45,843 bases of DNA, taken from positions 1 through 45,843 of the forward strand of contig JAITFL010000053.1 of the NCBI GenBank assembly GCA_031281385.1. The letters run 5' to 3'. Below the pieces are notes generated by a model. The model saw only the letters and a program-made list of their open reading frames with translations. It had not been told where the DNA came from and did not search any database. How positions within the stretch are numbered: position 1 is the stretch's first letter; each line of letters opens with the position of its first letter. Source of the DNA: Holophagales bacterium. GTDB lineage: Bacteria > Acidobacteriota > Holophagae > Holophagales > Holophagaceae. Of the stretch, positions 24,896 to 33,973 are shown piece by piece. A program made the position numbers and the translations under genes.

Positions 24896-26491
24896 TCAAG
24901 CGAGCTTGAACATATGCACCTGCTTTTGCAGTTGATGGGCGAGGTCGGCCATTTCCGACGCGGTGCGCGACACCTCGTGGGTGGTGGACGCCATTTCGTG
25001 GGTGGCGGAGGCTATGGAGCTGGACTCTTTCACGCTTGTCTCCACTTGCATGGCCACTTCTGCGCCTGTCTTGGCCTGCTCCCTCGTGGCCGACACGGAC
25101 GCCCGTGTCTGGGCGGCGAACTTGTCAAGGCTGGTGTGGATCTTCTCCAGTATCTGCACCGTGGTGCTAACCATCTCTACGCCGCGCTCGACCGAATTTC
25201 TGGCCTCTATGTTGTGCTGGGCTATCTCCTTGGCCGACGTGGCGCTGCGCTCGGCCAGCTTCCTGACCTCCTCAGCCACCACCGCGAAGCCCTTGCCCTG
25301 CTCGCCAGCCTTGGCGGCCTCTATCGCGGCGTTGAGCGACAGTAGGTTGGTCTGGTTGGCTATCTCTTGGATAACGCCGATGGCGGCGGCTATCCTGCCC
25401 GTGGTCTGCGTGATCTCGGCCATGGCGTTTTTGGTAGATTCCCCGGCTTCGTTGCCCTGGTTTGTGGCCTCTATCGCGGCGTCTAGCTGGGTCAGCGATT
25501 CGGTGGAGCTGTGGCTCACTTCGTCTATGGACGCGGACAGCTCCGTCATCGCTGCGGCCATGCCCTCCGCCTCGGCCCTCTGGCTGTCGGCACTCTTTGC
25601 AATGTGCTCCGTGGTGGCCGACATCTCCTCCGCCGCCGCTGAAAGCTGCGTGGAGCCGCTGGCCACGCCATCAACGCCTTGGTTGACACCCGAGACTATT
25701 CTCCTCAGCTCCCCGACCATGTGGCCAAGGGAGCCTGCAATGGCGCCTATCTCGTCCGCCGACTCTGCCTTGGCCTCAACGGTCAAGTCCCCTTTGGCGA
25801 CAAGGTCTATGTCCACGACCAGTTTGTTCAGGCCACGCACGACCATGTTCGAGATGTACGTCCCGATGAGGATGGACAGTATGGTTATTGCGATGCACAA
25901 AAATATCATCAAGGTGCTACTTTTAGTAACGGTGCTTTCGCTCCTGTCTATTGCCCCCCCTGCCACGCTCTTCATGACGCCTTTGGTGGTGGCGAGTATC
26001 TCGGCAAAGTCCTTGTTGGCCTGCACCCCTGCGGGGGACCTCAGAACCTGCAGCGCCTCTGCGTCCCTGTTGGCCAGGGCGTGTCCGATGATAGCGTCGG
26101 CGATCTTGAAGTAGGCGTTCATCTTGTCCTCTATGTCGCGCACGAGAGCTTCTTTTTCAGCGTACCCTTTCGCTATCGGCCAAAGCTTCCCAACGGTCTC
26201 CGTCAAAGATGCGCGCTGCGCGTCGGTGGCCGTTTTGTGCTGGGCGATGCTGCTCTGGTCTGTTTCCATCACTGCATCGCGCAGGGTGGCGCGCATGGCG
26301 TTGAACGTCTCCCCAAGGTCTGCCGCGCAGCCGAGGGCGACGACGCCATCCGTGTGTACTTCCTTGATGCACCCATTCAGGCTGCGTATGTCCCGTATGC
26401 CCTCAAAGCCCAAGAGGAGCGTCAGCACGATGGTTACTGCAAAGCCCAGCATCAGCTTGGACTTCATTTTTAGATTATGGTACCATTCCAT
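24896..26491 (-). CDS. Methyl-accepting chemotaxis protein with four-helix-bundle sensor
   Basis: A 531-residue chemoreceptor with GGGAGG before the ATG. TM1 ([17 protein letters not shown]) is followed by a 4HB_MCP-like helical periplasmic domain of about 150 residues, TM2 ([22 protein letters not shown]), HAMP ([29 protein letters not shown]) and the signalling hairpin with tip [20 protein letters not shown] and [18 protein letters not shown]. The C-terminus ([10 protein letters not shown]) carries no obvious CheR/CheB docking pentapeptide. It is monocistronic, convergent with the MTHFR fusion. The ligand is unknown. Confidence 0.95.
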   Translation of the reverse strand: MEWYHNLKMKSKLMLGFAVTIVLTLLLGFEGIRDIRSLNGCIKEVHTDGVVALGCAADLGETFNAMRATLRDAVMETDQSSIAQHKTATDAQRASLTETVGKLWPIAKGYAEKEALVRDIEDKMNAYFKIADAIIGHALANRDAEALQVLRSPAGVQANKDFAEILATTKGVMKSVAGGAIDRSESTVTKSSTLMIFLCIAITILSILIGTYISNMVVRGLNKLVVDIDLVAKGDLTVEAKAESADEIGAIAGSLGHMVGELRRIVSGVNQGVDGVASGSTQLSAAAEEMSATTEHIAKSADSQRAEAEGMAAAMTELSASIDEVSHSSTESLTQLDAAIEATNQGNEAGESTKNAMAEITQTTGRIAAAIGVIQEIANQTNLLSLNAAIEAAKAGEQGKGFAVVAEEVRKLAERSATSAKEIAQHNIEARNSVERGVEMVSTTVQILEKIHTSLDKFAAQTRASVSATREQAKTGAEVAMQVETSVKESSSIASATHEMASTTHEVSRTASEMADLAHQLQKQVHMFKLA

Positions 26492-26950
26492 GGCATCCTC
26501 CCTTAAAGTTGCCTAGTTGATAGACCGTGGGCATACAATACGGCGGAAAGCCGTATATTGCCCGGTTAAAATGTTTTTGCGCATGCGCGGGGTGAAAGTT
26601 ATTGTCTTTCACGCCGTCCTACCCCTGCTTGGGTGGATGTTTGAAATAACTATATATCAAGCTGTAACAAATTACAATCATCAAATGCGCTTGCAAAACT
26701 ATTCTAGTATTCACAGAAGTTATCTCCAAAGCGTCCGCCCATTCATCGGAGGCATTTCCAAGACATCTTTCGAGCATCAGCATGCCCATCGGAGTCGCCA
26801 GGGAGTGCGCGGGGGAATGTGCCCTAGTGCAATGAGCGTACGGGGCTGCGGTGCAGCCCTGGACGCCAGCGGCACCAGGGCGTCTTCCCCAGACCCCTTG
26901 CACTCGCCTCGCTTACTGCCCTATGTAGCGGCGGATATATGGACATGGCT
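26492..26950. other. Gene-free region between chemoreceptor and Dnmt2-like gene
   Basis: I see no plausible gene. It contains a hairpin at 26529-26563 (ATACGGC/GCCGTAT inside GGGC/GCCC), a smaller one at 26592-26612 (GTGAAAG/CTTTCAC), GC-rich short palindromes at about 26848-26882, and repeat copy 4 at its end. The chemoreceptor promoter (minus strand) must lie at its left side. Confidence 0.55.
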
Positions 26951-26953
26951 TCA
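26899..26953 (+). repeat. Dispersed intergenic repeat, copy 4 (terminal block)
   Basis: GCACTCGCCTCGCTTACTGC, CTATGTAGCGGCGGATATATGG and ACATGGCTTC repeat the terminal block of copies 1-3. It abuts and slightly overlaps the stop codon end of the Dnmt2-like gene (26951), so the repeat may supply that gene's 3' end. Confidence 0.65.
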
Positions 26954-27907
26954 ATGAGCGCGAAAAGAGTTTTGCAAGTGCCTCAACCGTTCCACTGCCC
27001 ACTTCGCCACCTCGATATTCAACCCATTCCCCAACAATTTGTACTGTTTAACCAGTGGCACGCCATCAGGGAAGCCAAAACTAGGCGGATAGCCCATCAA
27101 GCGGCTGATCTCCATCGGGCTGAATCGGCGGATGCCCTTTGGCGTTTCCAAAAATGAGCCACTGCCCACAAAGCGTTTTCCGTACCCGCCAATGAAACAC
27201 GCGCTGCGCTTGGATTCTGAGCCAACAATGTCTAGGCCCGGCCCATGCCGTGCCACTTCTTCCTTGGCGATATAAAGGTCTTCATCGCCATCCGCTTCTG
27301 GGTCTAAATAATTGTCAAGTGAATTCGGCTCTATAGAGGGCGGCGTTGCATCAGAAACTCCATTCACGCTTGCGACCACATACACCCGTGGCCGCCTGTT
27401 GGGAATTCCAAATTGCGTTGGGCAAAGGGAAAAACTGCGCCACCTAAGGCCAGCCTCGTCCAGCTTCTGCGCCAAAAGAGCGTATGCGTCAGATTCAAGA
27501 AAACCCTCTACATTTTCCAAAACAAAATGCTCCGGCCTAATTTCGGTCAGCAAGTCCATCAAGCGCAAAAAGGCGGCAGACCTAGCGTCTTTCAAGCCGC
27601 CTGTTTCCCCCATGCGACAAAAGGGCTGGCACGGCGGGCTCATCAGCCACGCGTTGGCCCCCAAAGAAATGATTTCCTTCGCCCCGACAGTCGCAAGCTC
27701 CCGCACAATGGGCGAATCGCCAAAATTGTGCGAATAGACCGCATTGGCCACCTCGCTGATGTCGTACGCGGCAACCACGTTGCCCATTTCCCCAAGCGCA
27801 TACCGCCAGCCCCCGACGCCGGAGAAAAATTCAATGGCGCGAAAGGGGGATGTGCGTATCGAGGCGGGTTCAGGGGGCATGTTGTGGAGGCCGTGTAGGC
27901 AAAGCAT
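26951..27907 (-). CDS. Dnmt2-like C5-cytosine methyltransferase (possible tRNA methyltransferase)
   Basis: 318 residues with C5-methyltransferase motifs: I (FFSGVGGWRYAL), IV (SPPCQPF, catalytic Cys93), VI (ENVEGF, 131-136), VIII (GIPNRRPRVYVV) and X (LLGNGLNIEVAKW). Several are diagnostic of the Dnmt2/TRDMT1 group rather than restriction methylases: MSPPCQPFCRMGETGG, a short target-recognition region, the CF-x-x-GYG-x-x-x-x-GSGS element at 237-251 (Dnmt2 CFT motif, here CFI), and ISRLMGYPPSFGFPDGV. Dnmt2 enzymes methylate C38 of certain tRNAs, and prokaryotic members exist. A start at 27880 (Met10) is also possible; neither start has a clear ribosome site. No restriction enzyme is adjacent in the uninterrupted host order. 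DNA methylation cannot be excluded. Confidence 0.85.
   Translation of the reverse strand: MLCLHGLHNMPPEPASIRTSPFRAIEFFSGVGGWRYALGEMGNVVAAYDISEVANAVYSHNFGDSPIVRELATVGAKEIISLGANAWLMSPPCQPFCRMGETGGLKDARSAAFLRLMDLLTEIRPEHFVLENVEGFLESDAYALLAQKLDEAGLRWRSFSLCPTQFGIPNRRPRVYVVASVNGVSDATPPSIEPNSLDNYLDPEADGDEDLYIAKEEVARHGPGLDIVGSESKRSACFIGGYGKRFVGSGSFLETPKGIRRFSPMEISRLMGYPPSFGFPDGVPLVKQYKLLGNGLNIEVAKWAVERLRHLQNSFRAH
27863..27886 (+). repeat. 24-bp direct repeat, left copy
   Basis: It begins GGCGGGTTC and ends CATGTTGTG, and is 23/24 identical to 43974-43997 in the same orientation. It lies inside the 5' end of the Dnmt2-like gene. The two copies bracket the interrupted yhcG gene. Confidence 0.6.
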
Positions 27908-28546
27908 TTAGCTTTCAGTTGGAGTATAGCGCTTCCTGGGTTGGGCCTTTTCGCCCCAGTTCGGCGGGCAAAGTGGCCCACTGTGGTGGCGGTTCATTTC
28001 TTCGCTTTGCTGCCGATGCGGTAGTTTATGTCGTAGTTGGTTATTCAAGCTCTCCTTTGGTGAATCCATAATTTTTTGTCGGGGTACCGTCTATGTTAAA
28101 ATGTCTAAGGGAACGCGATGGAACCCCCAGCCAGGAGTCGGTAGGATGGAAAATGGCCCAGTGCCTTACAGCCAATTCATCAAGGAAGTCAAAGACCTTG
28201 TATATCGCCGACAATATGAGGCACTGAAAAGGGTAAACACCGAACTGATACAGCTTTATTGGGAAATCGGAGGAGAAATCGCCCGCAAGCAGCGCGAAGA
28301 TGGCTGGGGCAATTCCATTGTTGAAATATTGTCTAAAGAGCTTCAAAAAGAGTTTCCAGGCATTCATGGATTTTCGGCCCGCAACCTATGGCTTATGCGG
28401 AATTTTTATCTTGAATACTCGCAAAACGCAAATATGCAACCAATGGTTGCAGAAATGCAAAAACTGAACATTCCGCCTTTATTGACAGAGATAAGCTGGT
28501 CTAAAAATGTGGCAATAATGCAGAAATGTAAAGACCCTCTCCAACG

Positions 28547-28554
28547 TGATTTTT
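28547..28554. repeat. Target-site duplication, left copy (TGATTTTT)
   Basis: The 8-bp TGATTTTT directly before the left inverted repeat is repeated exactly at 43232-43239 directly after the right one. The length matches IS1595-family insertions. Confidence 0.9.
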
Positions 28555-28579
28555 GGGAACTATATACTTGGTTCCCCAA
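28555..28579 (+). repeat. Left terminal inverted repeat of the 14.7 kb element
   Basis: GGGAACTATATACTTG, then G, then TTCCCCAA. Its reverse complement matches 43207-43231 at 24 of 25 positions (the odd base is G here, A in the other end read outward-in). GGGAAC and GTTCCC inside it form a small internal inverted repeat. Confidence 0.92.
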
Positions 28580-28886
28580 GATAGTAACCTCCACAATAAC
28601 AACATTTACTTGAGTATCTAAAAATAAACAATTCATTGGAATACATCAGGGCAAAAAGACAAGGATGAGTGCAATATATGAATTATATGAATTGTTTGAT
28701 GATTGATTTATCAATTGCAACATTCAAAATGTGATTCTAGTCATAGGTAATTTCTCCAAAACCGATTTCTAAATTTTGGGGATCAGTTATTTTTCACATT
28801 CAAAGTTCGCATTGTCCATTTCCAACTTCATTGGGATTTTTTTTAGAAGATCGCGCAACCTAAGATTCATGCTCTAATAGAGAGGT

Positions 28887-29345
28887 ATGAGTGACCAAAT
28901 CTGGAACTGGATATTCTTGGTGTTGGGTTTTCTGGGCATCAACACCCTTTGGTTCAAGAAAGTCAGATCCTGGTTATGTTCTGTTTTCACATGCAAAGAG
29001 CTCAAAGCGAAGGTTGCAGAGCTTGAAGGCGCGATCCGTGAACTTGAGCGCAAGTTTGAGACTAGCGATCCTTATGAAATTTGTGTAGTGGGCGAAAAGA
29101 CAGTTTTCAAACTCAAAAACCCTGCTAACCCGATAGAAGAAACAGCGCGCTTTTGCCCAAGCTGCCGACCCGAAGGCGAAAAATCTATACTTCAATGCGA
29201 AGAATTGGACCCATTTACTACAAAATATTTTTGCTCTGACGTGCGTAGCTGCAGATTTAGGTTTACCATCCGCAAGCCCGGTGCGCCGGTGCAGAACAGA
29301 ACAATCAACAGATTTAAGCAAACTAATCCATTAGAATGGAATTGA
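28887..29345 (+). CDS. Hypothetical membrane-anchored coiled-coil protein with zinc-ribbon-like cysteines
   Basis: 152 residues, family not recognised. One N-terminal transmembrane helix (WIFLVLGFLGINTLWF) is followed by a short coiled coil (KELKAKVAELEGAIRELERKF, about 38-60) and a C-terminal domain. That domain has Cys pairs FCPSCRPEGEK (about 108-112), a further Cys in LQCEEL and FCSDVRSC, a spacing that suggests a zinc ribbon. AGAGG lies almost directly against the ATG, so the true start is uncertain. It is the first gene inside the left end of the element. The cytoplasmic or periplasmic location of the ribbon cannot be decided. Confidence 0.65.
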   Translation: MSDQIWNWIFLVLGFLGINTLWFKKVRSWLCSVFTCKELKAKVAELEGAIRELERKFETSDPYEICVVGEKTVFKLKNPANPIEETARFCPSCRPEGEKSILQCEELDPFTTKYFCSDVRSCRFRFTIRKPGAPVQNRTINRFKQTNPLEWN

Positions 29346-29634
29346 TGGCGTCTTGCTATTCATTTGGCAATGATGGTAAAGCATTGTAATAATCTAAAGA
29401 TTAATATTTGTTTGACTTAAAAATCATTTTTAGCAAGGCAATTGGTGTAACGGACGAAATCCGATTTTTTGTGTGAATTCGTGCGCCGTTCAATGGGTTT
29501 TATTCTTTCAGGGAAAGCCTATTTTGCGGGATGGAAAGTAGCAATTTTGTAATAAATTGTGGCTTCATTTTTGTAGTAATTTTGATGGTGAAGTTAGACT
29601 TCAAAGGCACTTTTTATTTCATCGGAGATTGGTT

Positions 29635-32631
29635 ATGTTTTCAGGCTCACGGTTCGCATCGGTTCTTTCAGGTTTCGCAAGAGTCGCCCTTTTGCTTGGC
29701 CTGCTTCTGTTGGCTGCGCCGGGGTTTTCCCAGGGCCTTCCCAATGATCAAAGGCTTTCCATTTCTCTGAATGGCGCACCTAAAGTACGCAGCGGGGCCT
29801 CTTCTTCGACTGTGCAGCTCATTGCAACTATATCCCCATCGAATGCCACCGATCAAGGTATTCAATGGTCATCGAATAATCCTAGTGTTGCGAGCGTGGA
29901 CAGCACCGGCTTTGTGACGGCCCATTCTCCTGGCACGACGATCATAACCGCGACGACTACTGATGGGACATTTATCTCTGCGTCGTGCATAGTGACTGTC
30001 AAAAGAGCTGTGGTACCTGTTTCCGGCGTCACATTAAGTAAAAATTCATTGTCCATGGCCAGGGGTTCACAGCAGCAGCTGATGGCGACTGTCGCTCCAG
30101 CCAATGCCACCAACAGGCGTGTCGCGTGGTCCAGTAGCAAACCAAATATTGCGACGGTGGGCGCGTTTGGGCTCGTCACGGCCAAAGCCTCGGGTACTGC
30201 TACCATAACTGCTACTACACAGGATGGTGACTTTGTCTCTAGCAGTGTTGTGACTGTCAGATCTGTTTCGTCGTCGATAGGTGAATGGGCCTCTGTTTCT
30301 GCCGGCAATACTCATTCGTTAGGCATCAAATCAGACGGCACTCTGTGGGCTTGGGGTGCGAACTATCATGGCAATCTTGGATATGGTAATACGGATACTA
30401 AGAAGTGTATGACTAGGGTCGGCACAGCTAGCGACTGGTCCAAAATTTGGGCAGGCGATAGTCATTCTTTGGGAATTAAAACTGACGGGAGCTTATGGTC
30501 GTGGGGGTGCAATGATTCCGGCCAGCTTGGATTGGGCGACACAAAGGACAAGTATGTCCCAACAAGGATCGGCACAGACACTGATTGGGTTGCGTTGAGT
30601 GGAAATGGGTCTGGTTTCGCCCTCAAATCGAATGGAACCTTATGGGCGTGGGGAGATAATAGCTATGGCAAGCTCGGGATCGGGGACAACGTGAATAGGC
30701 TTGTTCCTATTCAAGTTGGGACGGACGAGGACTGGGCTGCGGTTTCATCGAGTTCTAATTGCAGCTATGCCCTTAAATATGATGGCAGTCTTTGGGCGTG
30801 GGGAAGGAATGAAAGCGGCCAGCTTGGGCTTGGGGATAGTTTGGATAGAAATAATCCTACTCGCGTCGGGATGGACACTGATTGGGCGGCAATTTCAGCA
30901 AGTACGTCTTCTTGTAGAGCATTGAAATCAAACGGAACTCTTTGGGCATGGGGAAATAATGCCAATGGCTATCTTGGTTTAGGCGACAACTTGAAAAGGG
31001 ATGTCCCCACACAAATTGGGGTGGCCGATGATTGGACTACAGTTGCAACGGGAGTCTCTTCTACTTTGGCATTCAAAACTGACGGTAGTCTTTGGGGATG
31101 GGGTCCGCTGTCGGGTTCTTCAAATCAGAATGTACCTATAAAAATAGGCACAGATACTGATTGGGCTGCTGCCTCCGTTAGTAGTCATGTTCTTGCTATT
31201 AAGACAGACGGCAGCCTATGGGTGTGGGGTCTCAATAATTATTTGCAACTTGGCGATGAATCTTATGTAAGCAACTTAACACCTGTGCCAGGCATCATGC
31301 CAGTGATGAGCGTCAATTTGAATCTGGCTTCTGCAACGATAAATCTAGGCGATATCAAGCAGCTTACAGCCACTGTGTACCCGTCGAATGCGACGAACAA
31401 GGAAGTCGTTTGGTCGACGAGCGATGCGAATGTCGTGACCGTCAACCAAGAAGGCCTTGTAACGGCAATGGGTAATGGAACAGCCATTGTCACGGCCACG
31501 ACTATGGATGGGGCGTTTGCGGCGGCATGTAACGTGGTAGTTAAGGTGTCGGTGGAAGGAAATGCAACCGTCAAAATAGCGGCTGGTGCTTGGCATTCAA
31601 TGGTCATCAAATCTGACGGCTCCCTCTGGGCATCGGGAGTAAACAGTAATGGCCAGCTTGGGCTGGGGGACAGGGTAAACAGGAACGTGATCACCAGGGT
31701 GGGAATGAACACGGACTGGGCTGCAATAGCGGCTTTTACTCACTTCACTGTGGCTATTAAGTCTGATGGTTCACTCTGGGCATGGGGTAGTAATTCAAGT
31801 AATCAGTTGGGGCTAGGGCATTCTACAGATATGGACATGCCCACTAGAGTGGGAATAGATACCGACTGGGCCTCAGTAACAGTTGGTCTATTTCATGCGT
31901 TTGCCATTAAGAGCAACGGCACTTTATGGGCTTGGGGTCTTAATAATACTGGGCAGCTCGGGTTGGGGGACAGGACGGATAGGAGTGTGCCTACTAGAGT
32001 GGGGATAGACAGTGACTGGGCCTCAGTAGTGGCTGGTAGCGGCGCCACATTTGCCATAAAGATAGATGGTTCTCTATGGGCGTGGGGTTCTGGTGCTGCT
32101 GGAAATCTGGGGTTTGGGAATGAATGGGATGTAGACGTGCCTACTAGAGTGGGGTTGGATAGTGACTGGGCCTCAGTAACGGTAGGTTATTACCATACAT
32201 TTGCCAAAAAGACGGACGGTTCCCTATGGACATGTGGCTACAATCCTTACCGTCAGTTAGGGATGGGGAGTGGCATATCAAAGATTACTGTGTTTACCAG
32301 GCTGGGGATAGACACGGATTGGGCTTCAGTAGTGGCTGGTCATAATAGTACTTTTGCTATCAAGAAAGATGGCTCTCTATATGCGTGGGGTTACAATTAT
32401 TATGGCACTCTCGGGCTAGGTGATACAATTGATAAAGATGTACCTATTAGGGTTGGGATGGACTGTGATTGGGCCTCAGTAATGTGTGGCGAATCCCAAA
32501 CTTTTGCTTTCAAGTTAGATGGTTCCCTCTGGGTTTGGGGTAATAATGAAAAAGGTCAGTTGGGGCTGGGGGATTTTGTAAGTAGAAGAGTACCTACAAG
32601 GATGGGGATAGATACGGATTGGGGCATGTAA
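29635..32631 (+). CDS. Secreted protein with three BIG2 domains and fourteen RCC1 repeats
   Basis: 998 residues from the ATG at 29635, chosen because GGAG lies at 29624-29627 and the start opens a signal peptide (ARVALLLGLLLLAAPGFSQG). Two BIG2 Ig-like domains follow (about 45-130 and 140-220: IQWSSNNPSVASVDSTGFVTA, VAWSSSKPNIATVGAFGLVTA). Next come seven RCC1 blades (TLWAWG / QLGLGD / PTRVG / DWA), a third BIG2 (VVWSTSDANVVTVNQEGLVTA), and seven more RCC1 blades to the C-terminus. RCC1 forms seven-bladed propellers, so 7 + 7 blades suggests two complete propellers. No sortase or other anchor is seen. The role is probably cell-surface binding. It is a passenger of the element, and a related RCC1 gene begins at 45622 outside it. 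Confidence 0.9.
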   Translation: MFSGSRFASVLSGFARVALLLGLLLLAAPGFSQGLPNDQRLSISLNGAPKVRSGASSSTVQLIATISPSNATDQGIQWSSNNPSVASVDSTGFVTAHSPGTTIITATTTDGTFISASCIVTVKRAVVPVSGVTLSKNSLSMARGSQQQLMATVAPANATNRRVAWSSSKPNIATVGAFGLVTAKASGTATITATTQDGDFVSSSVVTVRSVSSSIGEWASVSAGNTHSLGIKSDGTLWAWGANYHGNLGYGNTDTKKCMTRVGTASDWSKIWAGDSHSLGIKTDGSLWSWGCNDSGQLGLGDTKDKYVPTRIGTDTDWVALSGNGSGFALKSNGTLWAWGDNSYGKLGIGDNVNRLVPIQVGTDEDWAAVSSSSNCSYALKYDGSLWAWGRNESGQLGLGDSLDRNNPTRVGMDTDWAAISASTSSCRALKSNGTLWAWGNNANGYLGLGDNLKRDVPTQIGVADDWTTVATGVSSTLAFKTDGSLWGWGPLSGSSNQNVPIKIGTDTDWAAASVSSHVLAIKTDGSLWVWGLNNYLQLGDESYVSNLTPVPGIMPVMSVNLNLASATINLGDIKQLTATVYPSNATNKEVVWSTSDANVVTVNQEGLVTAMGNGTAIVTATTMDGAFAAACNVVVKVSVEGNATVKIAAGAWHSMVIKSDGSLWASGVNSNGQLGLGDRVNRNVITRVGMNTDWAAIAAFTHFTVAIKSDGSLWAWGSNSSNQLGLGHSTDMDMPTRVGIDTDWASVTVGLFHAFAIKSNGTLWAWGLNNTGQLGLGDRTDRSVPTRVGIDSDWASVVAGSGATFAIKIDGSLWAWGSGAAGNLGFGNEWDVDVPTRVGLDSDWASVTVGYYHTFAKKTDGSLWTCGYNPYRQLGMGSGISKITVFTRLGIDTDWASVVAGHNSTFAIKKDGSLYAWGYNYYGTLGLGDTIDKDVPIRVGMDCDWASVMCGESQTFAFKLDGSLWVWGNNEKGQLGLGDFVSRRVPTRMGIDTDWGM

Positions 32632-32686
32632 ATGCAGATGGGAGATTTGATTTTACAAAAAACATTTATGTTGTGATGGAGAAGCA

Positions 32687-33967
32687 TTAGATCCCGTTGT
32701 AGTTGTTCCATCGCCATCTTAGAAATTCTTTATTTACAGTATCAGGCAGTTGGAGTTGGCGATTTTGGGGAATGTATTTCTCATAGTCTTTTTCTGCGTG
32801 CAAGGAAAGGTCTATCAGGCCTGATTCGGAGATCCGCAAATGTCCTACGTCAAACAGTAAATGGATATCCATTCTCATCAGGAACCCATTTGCTACTGTG
32901 TCCTCGCCTTTGTACTTAACTGGTATGATGTGCGCTGCTTCTAGGACTTCAGGGAGCGAGACATCAGTGATGATGCAGCGGTTGTACACATTTAATATTT
33001 CTCTGCGAAATCGAGACTGGTTTGGGCGGTTTCTGCGATTGGTTTCGCTGCGCTTCCTTTCGATTTCTCCACTTAGATTGGTGTTTACGATGCGTTTGAT
33101 GGTTTCTTGGGCTGGCTCTGAAATGGGCTGGTCTTCAAGGATGGCTGATATTTCTGTGTCAATGACATAGTTGTAAGCATATTTTTCTTTTTTGCGGATC
33201 GCGGACTCGTTCATGGAAAAATAGCCATAATGCGACAGGTATAACAGATATTCGCGCGCAATGCGTTCATCGTTGCTTCTGGGGTAACAAATCGGCCAAT
33301 TATTCAGGTTTATCTGCTTGTTTCTGAACCAAGTGATAAAGTTGGTGTAGTCTTGGATTTTGGCGTTTACAGCTGAGAGTGGTATGACGATCCTGGTTAA
33401 TTCTTCTACTGTGACGAAGCCATCGTCAGGATTTTTGTTATAGAGTTCGCGTGCAATGGATAGCAGCAGTCGTAGCGGGTAGATGCAGATGCCATGCTCC
33501 TCCCATTGGCGAATTTCTTCTTGACGCTGGATATTGGGATTGGGCAATTTGAAAGTCTGTATTGTTATTGCGGCGAATTCGGTCTGAGATATTTTGCGGT
33601 CTGCGACATTCTGCCCAAATTCAGTGAGTCTTATTTGTCCATCTTTTCTTGCGGGTGTAAGTAAATTGAGTGCCCTCCAGTATTGTCCTGAATTGCGCAT
33701 CAAATTGCGATCACCGGTTCGAGAAAGGTTCAATCTAGTTGAGTTAGCTACTGAATTTTTGATGTCGGTTTCAAGGCTGCGCATTTCTTCAATGAACTCG
33801 TCTGAACTGAATTTTATCCCTGGATGGCTTTGTTCCAGTTTTCTCATACGGAACAGTACGCCTAGAAGGACAATGGGGTCGTTTATCCCTTCTGTGCATT
33901 GCAAGCTCGCCCATTTCCACTTAAAGTTGGCGAAGGGAAGTTTTGGAACGAAGTCTTGTGTCAGCAT
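32687..33967 (-). CDS. HNH endonuclease, putative restriction enzyme of the two-methyltransferase system
   Basis: 426 residues. The C-terminal HNH domain (about 325-382) reads RFRREILNVYNRCIITDVSLPEVLEAAHIIPV, with His346, then VANGFLMRMDIHLLFDVGHL with Asn360 and His369, the normal HNH pattern. The N-terminal 300 residues are not a domain I recognise and are likely to include the target-recognition part. It is the last gene of a minus-strand operon and starts 6 bp after the stop of the second methyltransferase, with only a weak ribosome site, which suggests translational coupling. Context identifies it as the nuclease of a type II restriction-modification system. The recognition sequence is unknown. 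Confidence 0.85.
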   Translation of the reverse strand: MLTQDFVPKLPFANFKWKWASLQCTEGINDPIVLLGVLFRMRKLEQSHPGIKFSSDEFIEEMRSLETDIKNSVANSTRLNLSRTGDRNLMRNSGQYWRALNLLTPARKDGQIRLTEFGQNVADRKISQTEFAAITIQTFKLPNPNIQRQEEIRQWEEHGICIYPLRLLLSIARELYNKNPDDGFVTVEELTRIVIPLSAVNAKIQDYTNFITWFRNKQINLNNWPICYPRSNDERIAREYLLYLSHYGYFSMNESAIRKKEKYAYNYVIDTEISAILEDQPISEPAQETIKRIVNTNLSGEIERKRSETNRRNRPNQSRFRREILNVYNRCIITDVSLPEVLEAAHIIPVKYKGEDTVANGFLMRMDIHLLFDVGHLRISESGLIDLSLHAEKDYEKYIPQNRQLQLPDTVNKEFLRWRWNNYNGI

Positions 33968-33973
33968 TGGTCA

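Larger units (their letters stand above)
28146..28613 (+). pseudogene. yhcG-type (DUF1016) nuclease, N-terminal half, interrupted by the 14.7 kb element
   Basis: The N-terminal DUF1016 domain reads VPYSQFIKEVKDLVYRRQYEALKRVNTELIQLYWEIGGEIARKQ, then FSARNLWLMRNFYLEY and ISWSKNVAIMQKCKDPLQRDF. AGGAG at 28133-28137 supports the ATG at 28146 over the one at 28101. After ...QRDF (28554) the frame runs into the element and stops 19 codons later. The catalytic PDDEXK half is at 43240-43895. Joining 28146-28554 to 43240-43895 gives one frame of 355 codons (QRDFYIKMTKRYGW), the normal size of YhcG-like proteins. The truncated product would lack the nuclease active site. Intact YhcG-like proteins are predicted PDDEXK nucleases often found in defence loci. 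Confidence 0.9.

Noticed and set aside
24963..26114. A 383-codon open frame antisense to the second chemoreceptor
   Set aside because: It is the complement of the repetitive Ala/Ser-rich helical coding sequence, with no independent support.
28101..28145. Upstream ATG for the yhcG N-terminal half
   Set aside because: No ribosome site precedes it and family similarity begins after Met16; ATG 28146 has AGGAG at good spacing.
28774..28790. TTTTGGGGATCAGTTAT as a further copy of the right transposon end
   Set aside because: It matches only with several gaps over a short A+T-rich stretch, far weaker than the copy at 43061-43090.
30300..32620. Tandem repeats resembling a repeat array
   Set aside because: The periodicity is that of RCC1 blade codons inside one open frame; there are no identical repeats with unique spacers, so it is not CRISPR.
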